Positions 14,979 through 23,729 of a stretch of 53,432 nucleotides of DNA are shown here, piece after piece (positions within the stretch are counted from its first letter, which is position 1; each line of letters begins with the position of its first letter). A program made the position numbers and the translations under genes. The notes under the pieces are model-generated. The model saw nothing but the letters and a program-made list of their open reading frames with translations, was not told the DNA's origin and did no database searches. Origin of the DNA: Pseudomonadota bacterium (GTDB lineage Bacteria > Myxococcota_A > UBA9042 > GCA-2863065); the NCBI GenBank assembly GCA_005776585.1, contig SXOX01000152.1:1-53432 (forward strand), given 5' to 3'.

Positions 14979-17501
14979 CTAGCTCTGCGGCTCACCCGTC
15001 GGTGGCGGCGGCGCGTCACCGTCCGTGCTGGGCGTGCCGTTGCCTGCGCTGCGATCCCGCCCGCGGCCTCGGCGGCGCGAACGGCGGCGGCGGTTGGCCC
15101 CCTCCTGCGCGCCCGTCTCCTCCAGGCCGCCCACGTCGGTCGTCTCCTCGGGGGCTTCGTCGAGGTCGACCTCGGGATCCAGCTCATCGCCGGGGTCCTT
15201 GGGTCGAGGCGCGGCCGCGACCGGAGGCGGCGGCGGACGCCGTGGCGGTGCGGGTGGCCGAGGCGCCTCGGCGCGTGGCGCGGGCCGAGCCGCGGGGGTC
15301 GGAGGCGGCGGCGGACGCACGGGATGCTCATGGCGGCGCTCCTCGATGCGCTTGGCCACGGCCTGCTCGGTGACCGGCGGAAGCGATGGCTCACCACCAC
15401 CAGGGCTGCCCATCTCGTCTTTCGGCGTAAAGATGCGCTTCATCCATCCGAGGAAGCCCACGCCGCGACGGTCGCCCTGCCCGTCCTGGGGAGTGGCCGT
15501 CTCCGGGCGCGCGCCATTGGCGGCCGGAGTGCTCTCGACGACGTCTGCCGGGGTGTTCTCGACCTCGTCGATGTCGAGCTCCACCGGAGCGGCACCCTCC
15601 GTTGCGGGCACGGGGCCCTCGCCTGCGCCACCACGCCGCGGCTCACGCCGACCATCCCGATCGCGATTGCGTCCGCGTGGCCCGTCCCGATCCCGATCAC
15701 GGTCGCGTCCGCCGCGGTTCCGGCCGCGTCCCCGCTCGCGCTCGCCGTCCCCCTCGCGCTCGATGCGCACGCGCTCGAGCTTGGCGATCGGCTCGTCCGC
15801 CAGGCCATCGACGTCGGGCTCGATGGGCCGGAACTCGAAGTCGTCGTCCTTGGCGGCCTCCTCGGCGCGGAGCAGCGCGTCGCGCTCGGCGATGGCGGCG
15901 TAGATGGCGGCGTGGTCGAACTCCAGCGCCTCCAGCCCGTCCTCGGGCTTGGGCAGCGGGCTCTGCTCCTTGCGGACGACCTCGTTGCGGATGAGATCGC
16001 AGAGCTGATAGAGCCGCTGCGGCGGCTGCTTTGGACCCTTCATCACGACGATGTCGAGCGCGACGAGGTTGGCCGGCATGTCGGCGTGCGCCACGACCTC
16101 GACGATGGTGCCGAGCTTCTGCTCGAGCTCGACGAGGTCCTTGCGTCGCCGGTTCAGGAGCAGGTTGGCGATCCCGAGCGGCGTCGTCGCGCGGACGTAC
16201 TTCACGCCGCCGCGCAGGCACGCCTCCTCGATGCGCCGGAGCAGCGACAGACCGGCGGACGCCGGCGAGCGCACGCGACCGGTGCCGTCACACGCCTCAC
16301 AGCGGCGCGCGACCGAGGTCGAGAGGCTCTTGCGGAGGCGCTGGCGCGACAGCTCCATGAGCCCGAACTCGCTGATGCGGCCGAACTTGAGCTTGGCCTT
16401 GTCTCGCGCGAAGGCCTCACGGAGGCGCTGCTCGACGAGCCGATTGTGCTTCTTGTCGCGCATGTCGATGAAGTCGCAGACGAGCAGCCCGCCCAGGTCT
16501 CGGATGATGACCTGGCGCGCGATCTCCTCGGCGGCCTCGAGGTTGGCGGTCAGCGCCGTCTCCTCGATGTCCTTCTCCTTGACGCGCCCGGAGTTCACGT
16601 CGATGGCGACGAGCGCCTCGGTGGCGTCCATGACAATCGAGCCACCGCTCGGCAGCTCGACGCGGCGGGCGAAGACGCTCTCGATCTGGTCCTCGGCGCC
16701 GAACTTGAGGAAGAGCGGCGACTCGCCCTCGTACAGGCGCAGCTTCTCCCGCGCGCCGGGCATCAGCACGGCCATGAACTCGCTGATCTCTTTGAGGATG
16801 CCGCGGTTGTTGACCCAGATCTCCTCGATGTCGTCGGTGAAGTAGTCGCGGATGAAGCGCACCGCGTGGCACCGGTCCCGATAGACGAGGCCGGCCGCGC
16901 GGCGCTCCTTGAACTTCTGCTCGACGGTGTCGTAGAGCTTGGTGAGGTAGAGCAGGTCCTTCTTGAGCTCGAGCGGGCGCTGATCGCGGCCGGCGGTGCG
17001 AATGATGACCCCGAAGCCATCGGGCACGCCGATGTCGTCGACCGTCTCCTTGAGCCGCCGGCGATCGACGTCGGTCACGCGCCGGCTGATGCCGTGCTTC
17101 TCGGTGTCCGGCATGAGCACGAGGTAACGGCCGGGCAGCGACACGTAGGTCGTGAGCGTGGCGCCCTTGGTGCCGATCTCGTCTTTGACGATCTGCACCA
17201 TGAGCTCCTGCTTGTTCTGGAGGAGCTGCGTAATGTCGGGCCGCTTGTCGTTCTTGACGTTGGCCGGCCAGAGACGCTCGTGGATCTCGGACAGCGGCAG
17301 AAACCCCTGCTTCTCCTCGCCGAAGTCGACGAAGGCGGCTTGCAGGCTCTGCTCCACCTTGTGGATGACGCCCTTGTAGATGTTGCCGCGGCGGCCTTCG
17401 CTGTCCTCCGCCTCGATCTCTAGATTCTCGAGGCGGGTGCCGTCGATGATCGCGACGCGGCTCTCTTCCGCGTCAACGCTGATAAGAATTCTTCTAGCCA
17501 T
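14979..17501 (-). CDS. Ribonuclease E/G family endoribonuclease
   Basis: 840 aa from ATG 17501 (MARRILISVD), the usual start of RNase E/G proteins; the frame upstream of it is in the linker to the preceding gene. The S1 RNA-binding domain spans about 36-115 (GNIYKGVIHKVEQSLQAAFVDFG). The DNase I-like catalytic core has Asp301 and Asn303 (IDVNSG) and Asp343/Asp346 (CDFIDM), the Mg2+ ligands. The Zn-link is C401-E-A-C404. The core ends near 520. The remaining 320 residues are low-complexity, first Arg/Asp/Gly-rich and then Pro/Arg-rich with acidic patches. That tail is likely disordered, like the scaffold half of RNase E, but unrelated in sequence. The enzyme cuts 5'-monophosphorylated AU-rich RNA for turnover and rRNA maturation. 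It lies 76 bp after a small lipoprotein gene. Confidence 0.93.
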   Translation of the reverse strand: MARRILISVDAEESRVAIIDGTRLENLEIEAEDSEGRRGNIYKGVIHKVEQSLQAAFVDFGEEKQGFLPLSEIHERLWPANVKNDKRPDITQLLQNKQELMVQIVKDEIGTKGATLTTYVSLPGRYLVLMPDTEKHGISRRVTDVDRRRLKETVDDIGVPDGFGVIIRTAGRDQRPLELKKDLLYLTKLYDTVEQKFKERRAAGLVYRDRCHAVRFIRDYFTDDIEEIWVNNRGILKEISEFMAVLMPGAREKLRLYEGESPLFLKFGAEDQIESVFARRVELPSGGSIVMDATEALVAIDVNSGRVKEKDIEETALTANLEAAEEIARQVIIRDLGGLLVCDFIDMRDKKHNRLVEQRLREAFARDKAKLKFGRISEFGLMELSRQRLRKSLSTSVARRCEACDGTGRVRSPASAGLSLLRRIEEACLRGGVKYVRATTPLGIANLLLNRRRKDLVELEQKLGTIVEVVAHADMPANLVALDIVVMKGPKQPPQRLYQLCDLIRNEVVRKEQSPLPKPEDGLEALEFDHAAIYAAIAERDALLRAEEAAKDDDFEFRPIEPDVDGLADEPIAKLERVRIEREGDGERERGRGRNRGGRDRDRDRDGPRGRNRDRDGRREPRRGGAGEGPVPATEGAAPVELDIDEVENTPADVVESTPAANGARPETATPQDGQGDRRGVGFLGWMKRIFTPKDEMGSPGGGEPSLPPVTEQAVAKRIEERRHEHPVRPPPPPTPAARPAPRAEAPRPPAPPRRPPPPPVAAAPRPKDPGDELDPEVDLDEAPEETTDVGGLEETGAQEGANRRRRSRRRGRGRDRSAGNGTPSTDGDAPPPPTGEPQS

Positions 17502-17577
17502 GGTGAAGTCGTGCTCCAGGGAGGCGCGCTGTTCGTCCCAGGTGGGCGCCTCAAAGAGCTCCGAACGTCCCTCATGC

Positions 17578-17910
17578 TCATCCTCCGCCTCCCGGATCGG
17601 GTGTGTTGGAGGTGGCGCCATCGACCTCGGAGGTCGCGCCGTCGCTGAGGGGTGCCGTCGTGTCGGCGGTGTCCGGAGCGGGTGTGGTGTCGAGGCCGTC
17701 GGAGCCCGTGCTCGCGTCGGCCAGAGTATCGGGACCGCTGGTGGCGCCTGCGCCATCGACGAGTGCGTCGAAGGCAAGGGTCACGCCGCCGTCGGTCGCC
17801 CGCGGATCGGTGTAGGTGGCATCGGCCGGAGTCAGGAGACAGCGTCCATCTCGATCGACGGTGCCCCCGGGGCACACGTCCTCCGTCTTGCACCCCGCGG
17901 CCAACGTCAC
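17578..17910 (-). CDS. Small putative lipoprotein, start codon unclear
   Basis: The only ordinary start codon is GTG at 17910, giving 110 aa beginning six residues before a Cys (TLAAGC). Upstream of that GTG the same frame stays open to 18039 and encodes a convincing signal peptide (VKPQLALAVLATVVTLAAGC), but contains no ATG, GTG or TTG. Either a non-standard start is used, or the base sequence has an error or mutation upstream. The mature part begins CKTEDVCPGGTVDRDGRC, then is Asp/Thr/Ala/Gly-rich and ends in a glycine run. Such 'C-x4-C-x2-G' heads are seen in many myxobacterial lipoproteins. Function unknown. It precedes the RNase E/G gene on the same strand. Confidence 0.5.
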   Translation of the reverse strand: MTLAAGCKTEDVCPGGTVDRDGRCLLTPADATYTDPRATDGGVTLAFDALVDGAGATSGPDTLADASTGSDGLDTTPAPDTADTTAPLSDGATSEVDGATSNTPDPGGGG

Positions 17911-18138
17911 GACCGTCGCGAGGACGGCGAGCGCAAGCTGAGGCTTGACAAGAGCGAGTCCGGGGTGGGAATCGAGGATGGCGAAAGCTCCGTGGGCCGG
18001 TCTGCAGGACGCTCCTACACCTCCGGCGGTGTCGCGCTTCTACTCGAAGGAGCGACCGGCGTCAAGGACCCGCTGCATCACGAACGTCGCCTGGCGCGCG
18101 TGACGACCGAGCCTCGATCTGGCAGAGTTCGCGCCGCG

Positions 18139-19635
18139 ATGAGCGACCTTCCTCGAATCGACGCGGAGCCCGAGCGGGTTCTGGCACGCCCCACGGTCGT
18201 CCTGGTCGTCGATGACGAAGAGGCGGCCCTGGCCGTCATCCCCGAGGCGCTGCGAGACGGGCTGGAGGATCTCGGCTGGCGGTCTTTGGTCATCGAGACG
18301 GCCTCGAGCGGCGAGGAGGCCATCGAGGTGGCCACCGCGCGCGGTGAGCTGCACCTGCTGGTCACCGACGTCATCATGCCGGGCATCGACGGCATCGAAA
18401 CGACCGCGCGGCTCCGGGCGCTCTTTCCGGAGCTCGCCACAGTCGTCATGACGGCGCATGCGCCGCAGCACACGACTCCCATTCGGGCGTTGCGTCTCGG
18501 TGCTGCGGACTATGTGACCAAGCCGGTCTCGCCCGACTACCTCGTCGAGACGTGCCACCGCCAGCTCCTGCTCCATCACCTGCGGCGTGAGCGAGACGAG
18601 AGCCGCACGCTACTCGAGTCGCTGCTCGACAGCACCGACGCAGGCGTGCTGTGTGTGCGAGGCGAAGAGCTGCTGGCCATCAACGCGGCGGCAACGGCGC
18701 TGCTCGGCCCGCTCAGTACAGGACACGGCGTGAAGGAGCGGCTGCGCGAACTGGGTCTCGACGCGGCGCTCCACACCGACGGTCAACAGAGGTCGAACAT
18801 CGAGGTGCGCCTTCCGGCGGATCCCGAGTCGGGGCGCGCGGCCAAGGTGATCGCGGTCGCCAGCAACACGGTGACGACCCGCAGCGGCCGGCGTCTTGGT
18901 GACGTCCTCGTCCTGCGCGACGTGACGTCGCTGTTGGAGCAGCGCAGCGTCGAGTCCTTCAAGAAGATGGCGGCCATCGCCGCACACGAGATGAAGAATT
19001 CCGTCACGGGCCTCGGGCTCATCACCCAGCATCTCGTCGCGCGCCTCGAGGCTGGCCACATCGATCCCCAGGAGACCGGGCAGATGGCCCAGATCATCCT
19101 CGACACGGTCGGGCGCCTCGATCGCTTTGCGCGGAGCTTCCTCGACTTCAGCCGGGTCCCGGATCCGGCGCTGTTGCGCGCAGAGCCCAACGGGATCGTG
19201 GTCGAGGCGCTGGGCTTGTACGGCGAGAGACGGGGCCTGCCGGACTGGGTTCAGCTCGTGACGCGCCTGGGTGACGGCCTGCCGCAGGTCTGGGCCGATC
19301 GCGACCTGCTGTTCCAGGTCATCCAGAACCTCGTGCTCAACGCGGTCGACGCGATGCAGTCGCGCGGCAGGGGCACCATCACGCTCGAGACGGGCGCAGG
19401 GGAGCTCGGCGGTAGTCCAGCCGTGCGCATCGCCGTACACGACGACGGTGAAGGCATCCCGCCGCAGCTGCTCGAGCGAATCTTCGAGCCGAACGTCACG
19501 ACGCGCGAAGCTGGGACCGGACTCGGCTTGGTCATCGTACGCGATATCGTCCACAAGCACGGCGGGACCGTGCGCGTACGCAGCCAACGCGGGCATGGCG
19601 CCACGTTCGAGGTGCTGCTCCCCGCGGCCAGCTGA
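18139..19635 (+). CDS. Response-regulator/histidine-kinase hybrid (receiver, PAS-like, HisKA, HATPase)
   Basis: 498 aa from ATG 18139, soluble. Receiver domain at residues 18-140: acidic pocket Asp25/Asp26, phospho-acceptor Asp77 in LLVTDVIMPG, switch Thr105 and Lys128 (YVTKPVS). A PAS-like segment with INAAATALLG covers about 150-265. HisKA carries His283 in AAIAAHEMKNSVTGLG. The ATPase domain has an N box (IQNLVLNAVDAM), G1 (HDDGEGIP) and G2 (GTGLGLVIV). Having the receiver first means the kinase is probably an intermediate in a phosphorelay, controlled by another kinase. No membrane segment or DNA-binding domain is seen. It is divergent from the lipoprotein/RNase E genes. Confidence 0.92.
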   Translation: MSDLPRIDAEPERVLARPTVVLVVDDEEAALAVIPEALRDGLEDLGWRSLVIETASSGEEAIEVATARGELHLLVTDVIMPGIDGIETTARLRALFPELATVVMTAHAPQHTTPIRALRLGAADYVTKPVSPDYLVETCHRQLLLHHLRRERDESRTLLESLLDSTDAGVLCVRGEELLAINAAATALLGPLSTGHGVKERLRELGLDAALHTDGQQRSNIEVRLPADPESGRAAKVIAVASNTVTTRSGRRLGDVLVLRDVTSLLEQRSVESFKKMAAIAAHEMKNSVTGLGLITQHLVARLEAGHIDPQETGQMAQIILDTVGRLDRFARSFLDFSRVPDPALLRAEPNGIVVEALGLYGERRGLPDWVQLVTRLGDGLPQVWADRDLLFQVIQNLVLNAVDAMQSRGRGTITLETGAGELGGSPAVRIAVHDDGEGIPPQLLERIFEPNVTTREAGTGLGLVIVRDIVHKHGGTVRVRSQRGHGATFEVLLPAAS

Positions 19636-19700
19636 CCTCGCGGAGCGCACGTTGTTGGCAAAACCAGCTAACTCGCGGTAACGTCGGCGATTGCTGCCCT

Positions 19701-20276
19701 ATGCTCGCGCGCCATACCATCGTCGGCTTCTTCGTCGCGCTCCTGCCCGGCCTCGCCTCCGCCGAGCCGCCGGAGGACGACACGCCTGAGCCGACGGCCG
19801 TGCCTACCCCACTGCCGAGCTCCATCGCCGGTCGCTGCGAGGCGCTCCTCCCGATGATGGAGCGCGTCGCGACCGCCCAAGGCGTCGATGTGGGCCTGAT
19901 GGTCGCCGTGGCACGCATCGAGAGCGGCTTCGATCCGCGCGCGGAGAGCCGAGCCGGTGCCCTGGGGCTCATGCAGGTCATGCCGGGGACCGGCCGGACC
20001 TTTGCGTGCGGAGACCTGAAGGACGCCGAGCAGAACGCCCAGTGCGGAGCGAAGGTGCTCCGTAAGTACTTCGAGCGCTACAAGAACAACGCGGCGTTCG
20101 GGCTCTCGGCCTATCACATGGGCCCACTGCACGCCGATCGCGCGCAGACCGACGCGCGGCTGCCGCAGAACCTGTCCTACGTCGAGAACGTCCTCCGCGT
20201 ACGCTCGCGCTTCCTGCGCGCGGGGGGCTCGTGCCGCGTCATGGCGCAGCCCGTCGGACCCCAAAGAGCACCCTAG
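19701..20276 (+). CDS. Lytic transglycosylase (SLT domain), exported
   Basis: 191 aa from ATG 19701. A signal peptide (MLARHTIVGFFVALLPGLASA) is cut before EPPEDD, and a Pro/Thr linker follows. The SLT catalytic domain covers about 45-180. The catalytic Glu74 lies in ARIESGFDPRAES, followed by GALGLMQVMPGTGRTF (the GLMQxMP motif) and AYHMGP in the place of the usual AYNAGP. It cleaves the MurNAc-GlcNAc bond of peptidoglycan, leaving 1,6-anhydroMurNAc. Three Cys (46, 97 and about 114) may form disulphides in the periplasm. Its TAG stop and that of the convergent Cys-rich gene overlap as CTAG, so the two coding regions overlap by 4 bp. Confidence 0.9.
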   Translation: MLARHTIVGFFVALLPGLASAEPPEDDTPEPTAVPTPLPSSIAGRCEALLPMMERVATAQGVDVGLMVAVARIESGFDPRAESRAGALGLMQVMPGTGRTFACGDLKDAEQNAQCGAKVLRKYFERYKNNAAFGLSAYHMGPLHADRAQTDARLPQNLSYVENVLRVRSRFLRAGGSCRVMAQPVGPQRAP

Positions 20277-23200
20277 CGCACGGCGATGAGGCTGGAGGTC
20301 ACGCCGGGCGTCGCACTCGGGGCGTAGCCGACGACGACGGTCAGCCCGTCGTACAACACGACGTCCATGGCCGCGGCGCTGGGCGTCCCCGTCGTGCCGA
20401 ACGCGCCGCTGCCATCGATGGGCAGACACGCGGCGACGCAGCTCACCGTCGCGGTGGTGACGAGTCCATGCTCGGTCCAGCCTTGGCTCGGCGCGGAACC
20501 CGTGGCGTGGAGCCAGACCGTCGCGGTCGTCTGGATCGCGCCGGCGCGCACGCCGGCCAAGACGGCCGTGTCCGCGTCCATGCCGACGCCTTGAAAGTCG
20601 ACCTGAGACTGCGACGTCGCCGCCGTCGTTACGACGGTCCACTCGGACTTGCCGGCGGTGGTCGTGCGTGCCCGAAGGAGCCCACGGGTCCCGGCCCACC
20701 AGACGGGCGAACCGGCGACGCTCGCGACGTCCCGCGAGCGACTGGGCCCGCTCGCCTGATCGAAGTAGGAGACGCCAAAGTCCGTGCCGCTCTGCGTCGG
20801 GAAGGCGAACGCGTCGCTCGACCAGCCGAGCGCGCCGACGGCGAAGTCGGCGACCAGCATTGCCTGCGCGCCGCCGGTGGCTCCCATCCAGCTGCTCATG
20901 GCGCGCGGTTGCTCGGACTCGGCAAAGCTCGGCCACGCGATACCGAGCTTGGCGCAGGTGTTGGAGGTGCGCGCACAGTGCACGATCCAGGAGGCGCCAT
21001 TGGTTCGACCGGCCAGGAACAACGGCGTGAGCGGCTGGCCCGGAGCGGCCGGCGCGGCGTGAGCGGCCGTGGTACCAGCCGCCTCGGGGAAGGTCGAGAA
21101 CGCGTCGTCGAGAGCGCTGCCAAAGGCCCAGACGCCGTCGTCGTCCTGCGTCAACAGCCGTCCGGTGGCCGTCACCGCGACACGGTCTCCGAGCGCGACG
21201 TAGCGGTCGGAGACGAGCACACTCGCCGGCACGACGGTGGAGGCTGCCGGCCCGGTGGCGCCGAGGGTGACGAGGAAGGCGCGAACGCCGGTAATGCCCG
21301 AGTCGCCGCCCGTGGCGACGATCTCGCCGTCGGAGACGCCGATGTGATCGAGCCAGGTCTGGCCCAGCGCGCCCGAGGGCGAGCCCACCGTCGCGACGAA
21401 GCCGGCGCAGACGCCCGCGGCGCAGACGTCGGCCACGGTCTCGGCGTCGCCATCGTCGCACGCGAGCACGTTGGGCGTATGCGTGCAGTCCGCGACGGCG
21501 TCGCACCCGTCGTTGGTGCAGGGGTTGTCGTCGTTACAAGCGCTCGCCTGCGGTGCGTGGTCGCAGACGCCGTCCTTGCACGCGTCCGCCGTACATCCGA
21601 CGCCATCGTCGCAGCTCTTGGCCGGGAACACGCAGCCCTGGCTCGGCTCACATCCATCGACCGTACACGGATTGGTGTCGGCGCACACGATCGGCGCGAA
21701 GATGCACCCGGTCGGCGCCGTGCAGCTGTCGGTCGTGCAGGCGCTGCCGTCGTTGCACGTGGCAGGGAGGTGCGCACAGCCTTGCCCGGTCACGCAGGCG
21801 TCGTCGGTGCACGCGTCGCTGTCGTCGCAGGCGTTGGCCACGTGGGTGCAGCCGCTCTTCGGGTCGCAGCCGTCCACCGTGCACGGCTCCGCGTCGGCGC
21901 AGCTCGCCGGAGTGGTGACGCAGCCCGTCGCGGGCGCACACGCGTCGTCGGTGCACGCGTCCCCGTCGTCGCACACCGGCGCCTCCGTGATGCAGCTCCC
22001 GGTCGCCAGCTCGCAGACCGGCACGTTGCAGGCGTCGCCGCCGCCACACACCTTGGCCGTTCCTTTACAATGGCCACCGACGCACGTATCCGAGGTGGTG
22101 CACTTGTTGGCATCATCGCACGACCCGGTCTTGGGCGTGGACTGACAGCCCGTGGCTTTCTGGCAGGCCGTCGTCATGCACGGCCCGCCGCTCGGACAGA
22201 CCACGGCCGTGCCATGGCATCCAGTGTTGCCACACGTATCGGCCGAGGTGCAGGCGTCGCCGTCATCGCATGGCCCGCCCGGCGCGGGCGTAAAGACGCA
22301 GCCGTCCTTGGCCTCGCACGCGTTAGCGGTGCAGGCGTCGCCGTCATCGCAGACCTTGGGCGTCCCGCCGCAGCTCCCGCCGGTACACTGATCGAGCAAC
22401 GTGCAGGCCTGACCATCATCGCAGGCGGTCCCGTCGGACACCTTGACCGTCGCGCAGGTGCCGGTGCTCTTGTCGCATTGGGCGACGTGGCAGGGGCCAA
22501 CGTCCACGTCGTCGCAGGCGGGCACCGTGGCCGGATCGACAACGCAGCTCCCTTGCACACACTGGAGCTTCCCGTTGCACGCGTCGCCGTCGTCCGGACA
22601 GGGGCTCGTCGCGCTGCACCCGCACGTATTCTTCCCCGGAACGCACTGCACGCCGCTACACGCGTCGTCCTGCGTGCATGCGTTGCCGTCGTCGCAGGGA
22701 CCGACCGCCGTCGCGTAGGTGCAGCCCGACTTCGGGTCGCAGGCGTCGCTCGTGCACACGTTGGCGTCGTTGCAGTCGAGCTTGGAGGTGCCCTTGCACA
22801 CGCCCGCGTCGCAGACGTCGAGCGAGGTGCACGCGTCGAGATCACTGCACGGGGTGCCGCTGACGGGCGCGTGGGCGCAACCCGAGGCGGGCTTGCAGCC
22901 GTCGAGCGTGCAGGCGTTGCCGTCATTGCAGCTCAAGATGGCGCCGCCTCCGCAGACGCCCTTGGTGCACGACTCGCCGGCAAGGCACTGGTCGCCATCG
23001 TCGCACGCTGAGCCGTCGGGGAGCACATCGTGCTGGCAGCCTCCCTTCGCGTGACAGGTGTCCTTCGTGCACGAGTCGGCATCGGCGCAGTCGAGGGCCT
23101 TGCCGCCCAGGCACTTGCCGAGCTGGCAGACCTCGTCGCCGTTGCACACGTCTCCGTCGGGGCACGCCGAGCCGTCGGCCTTGGGCTTCGACACGCAGGT

Positions 23201-23626
23201 TCCCGAAGCCTCGTCGCACATCGCCTGGTCGCAGGGACCGACGGGGAGCGTGCAGCTCCACGCGGAGGAGGGCACCGTGCACTTGCCCGCGAGGCAGCGG
23301 GGGGTCCCACCACAGACGGAGGGTCCCGCGCACGCCGCCCCCTCGGAGCGGGGCCGGGTGACACACTTCTGGTTCTCGATGGCGACCTCGAGGCACGGGT
23401 CGGTCACCGGCGGCAGCTGCTTCTCGCAGCACGCGACGGTGAGGCACGGTCCGGGTCCCGGCGGCGTGTTGGGAACAGCCGCCGAGGGACCCTGGGCGAC
23501 GACGGCCGAGCGATCGGGCCCCAGCGTCACGCCAAGCTCGACGCCGGCGGCGCCCTCCTCACCGCAACCGGACAGCGCGGCGGATTCAATGACAACGATA
23601 GCGAATGCGAGGGCGCGACAGCTCAT
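20273..23626 (-). CDS. Large Cys-rich repeat lipoprotein (CDDGDACT repeats)
   Basis: 1117 aa. The signal peptide ends at Cys21 (SAALSGCGEEG), a lipobox. Residues about 60-742 are a long series of roughly 24-residue repeats of the form C-D-D-G-(D/N)-A-C-T-x2-(A/G)-C-x5-G-C. I count about twenty, so well over one hundred cysteines, presumably all in disulphides. The acidic CDDGDACT loops look able to bind Ca2+, but that is inference. Residues about 750-1117 are Cys-poor and beta-rich (GSPSGALGQTWLDHIGVSDGEI; VWAFGSALDDAFSTF), like a beta-propeller. Proteins of this build are typical of myxobacteria, often annotated as Dickkopf-like or MopE-related; their role is unknown. Its maturation would need a strong periplasmic oxidative-folding system. 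Confidence 0.88.
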   Translation of the reverse strand: MSCRALAFAIVVIESAALSGCGEEGAAGVELGVTLGPDRSAVVAQGPSAAVPNTPPGPGPCLTVACCEKQLPPVTDPCLEVAIENQKCVTRPRSEGAACAGPSVCGGTPRCLAGKCTVPSSAWSCTLPVGPCDQAMCDEASGTCVSKPKADGSACPDGDVCNGDEVCQLGKCLGGKALDCADADSCTKDTCHAKGGCQHDVLPDGSACDDGDQCLAGESCTKGVCGGGAILSCNDGNACTLDGCKPASGCAHAPVSGTPCSDLDACTSLDVCDAGVCKGTSKLDCNDANVCTSDACDPKSGCTYATAVGPCDDGNACTQDDACSGVQCVPGKNTCGCSATSPCPDDGDACNGKLQCVQGSCVVDPATVPACDDVDVGPCHVAQCDKSTGTCATVKVSDGTACDDGQACTLLDQCTGGSCGGTPKVCDDGDACTANACEAKDGCVFTPAPGGPCDDGDACTSADTCGNTGCHGTAVVCPSGGPCMTTACQKATGCQSTPKTGSCDDANKCTTSDTCVGGHCKGTAKVCGGGDACNVPVCELATGSCITEAPVCDDGDACTDDACAPATGCVTTPASCADAEPCTVDGCDPKSGCTHVANACDDSDACTDDACVTGQGCAHLPATCNDGSACTTDSCTAPTGCIFAPIVCADTNPCTVDGCEPSQGCVFPAKSCDDGVGCTADACKDGVCDHAPQASACNDDNPCTNDGCDAVADCTHTPNVLACDDGDAETVADVCAAGVCAGFVATVGSPSGALGQTWLDHIGVSDGEIVATGGDSGITGVRAFLVTLGATGPAASTVVPASVLVSDRYVALGDRVAVTATGRLLTQDDDGVWAFGSALDDAFSTFPEAAGTTAAHAAPAAPGQPLTPLFLAGRTNGASWIVHCARTSNTCAKLGIAWPSFAESEQPRAMSSWMGATGGAQAMLVADFAVGALGWSSDAFAFPTQSGTDFGVSYFDQASGPSRSRDVASVAGSPVWWAGTRGLLRARTTTAGKSEWTVVTTAATSQSQVDFQGVGMDADTAVLAGVRAGAIQTTATVWLHATGSAPSQGWTEHGLVTTATVSCVAACLPIDGSGAFGTTGTPSAAAMDVVLYDGLTVVVGYAPSATPGVTSSLIAVR
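21401..23338 (-). repeat. Cys-rich repeat region inside the lipoprotein gene
   Basis: Diverged tandem repeats of about 69-75 bp encode CDDGDACT-type modules. They are clear at the protein level, less so in the DNA, so the array is old rather than newly amplified. Two sub-types alternate in places: one ends in 'GC-x-x-x-P' and the other in 'GG-x-C-x-G-T'. Confidence 0.8.
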
Positions 23627-23729
23627 TGGCGGATGGTACGGCTGGGGTGCCGAGCCCGCAATGAAACCCGCGTGGGAGACACGTGCCTCAAGTTTGTGGA
23701 GTCGACCCCAATCGAGTAGTCAGAAGGGC

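Noticed and set aside
15324..17423. Plus-strand ORF of 699 codons opposite the RNase E/G gene
   Set aside because: Its protein is a mirror of the RNase gene with Asp/Glu/Leu/His-rich antisense composition. The minus strand holds S1, catalytic and Zn-link motifs in the right order. In GC-rich DNA long antisense frames are common.
19668..21506. Minus-strand ORF of 612 codons across the transglycosylase and Cys-rich genes
   Set aside because: Arg-rich out-of-frame reading that overlaps two well-supported genes.
20231..23011. Plus-strand ORF of 926 codons opposite the Cys-rich lipoprotein
   Set aside because: The repeats on the minus strand impose a regular antisense composition. The plus frame has no domain and no signal.
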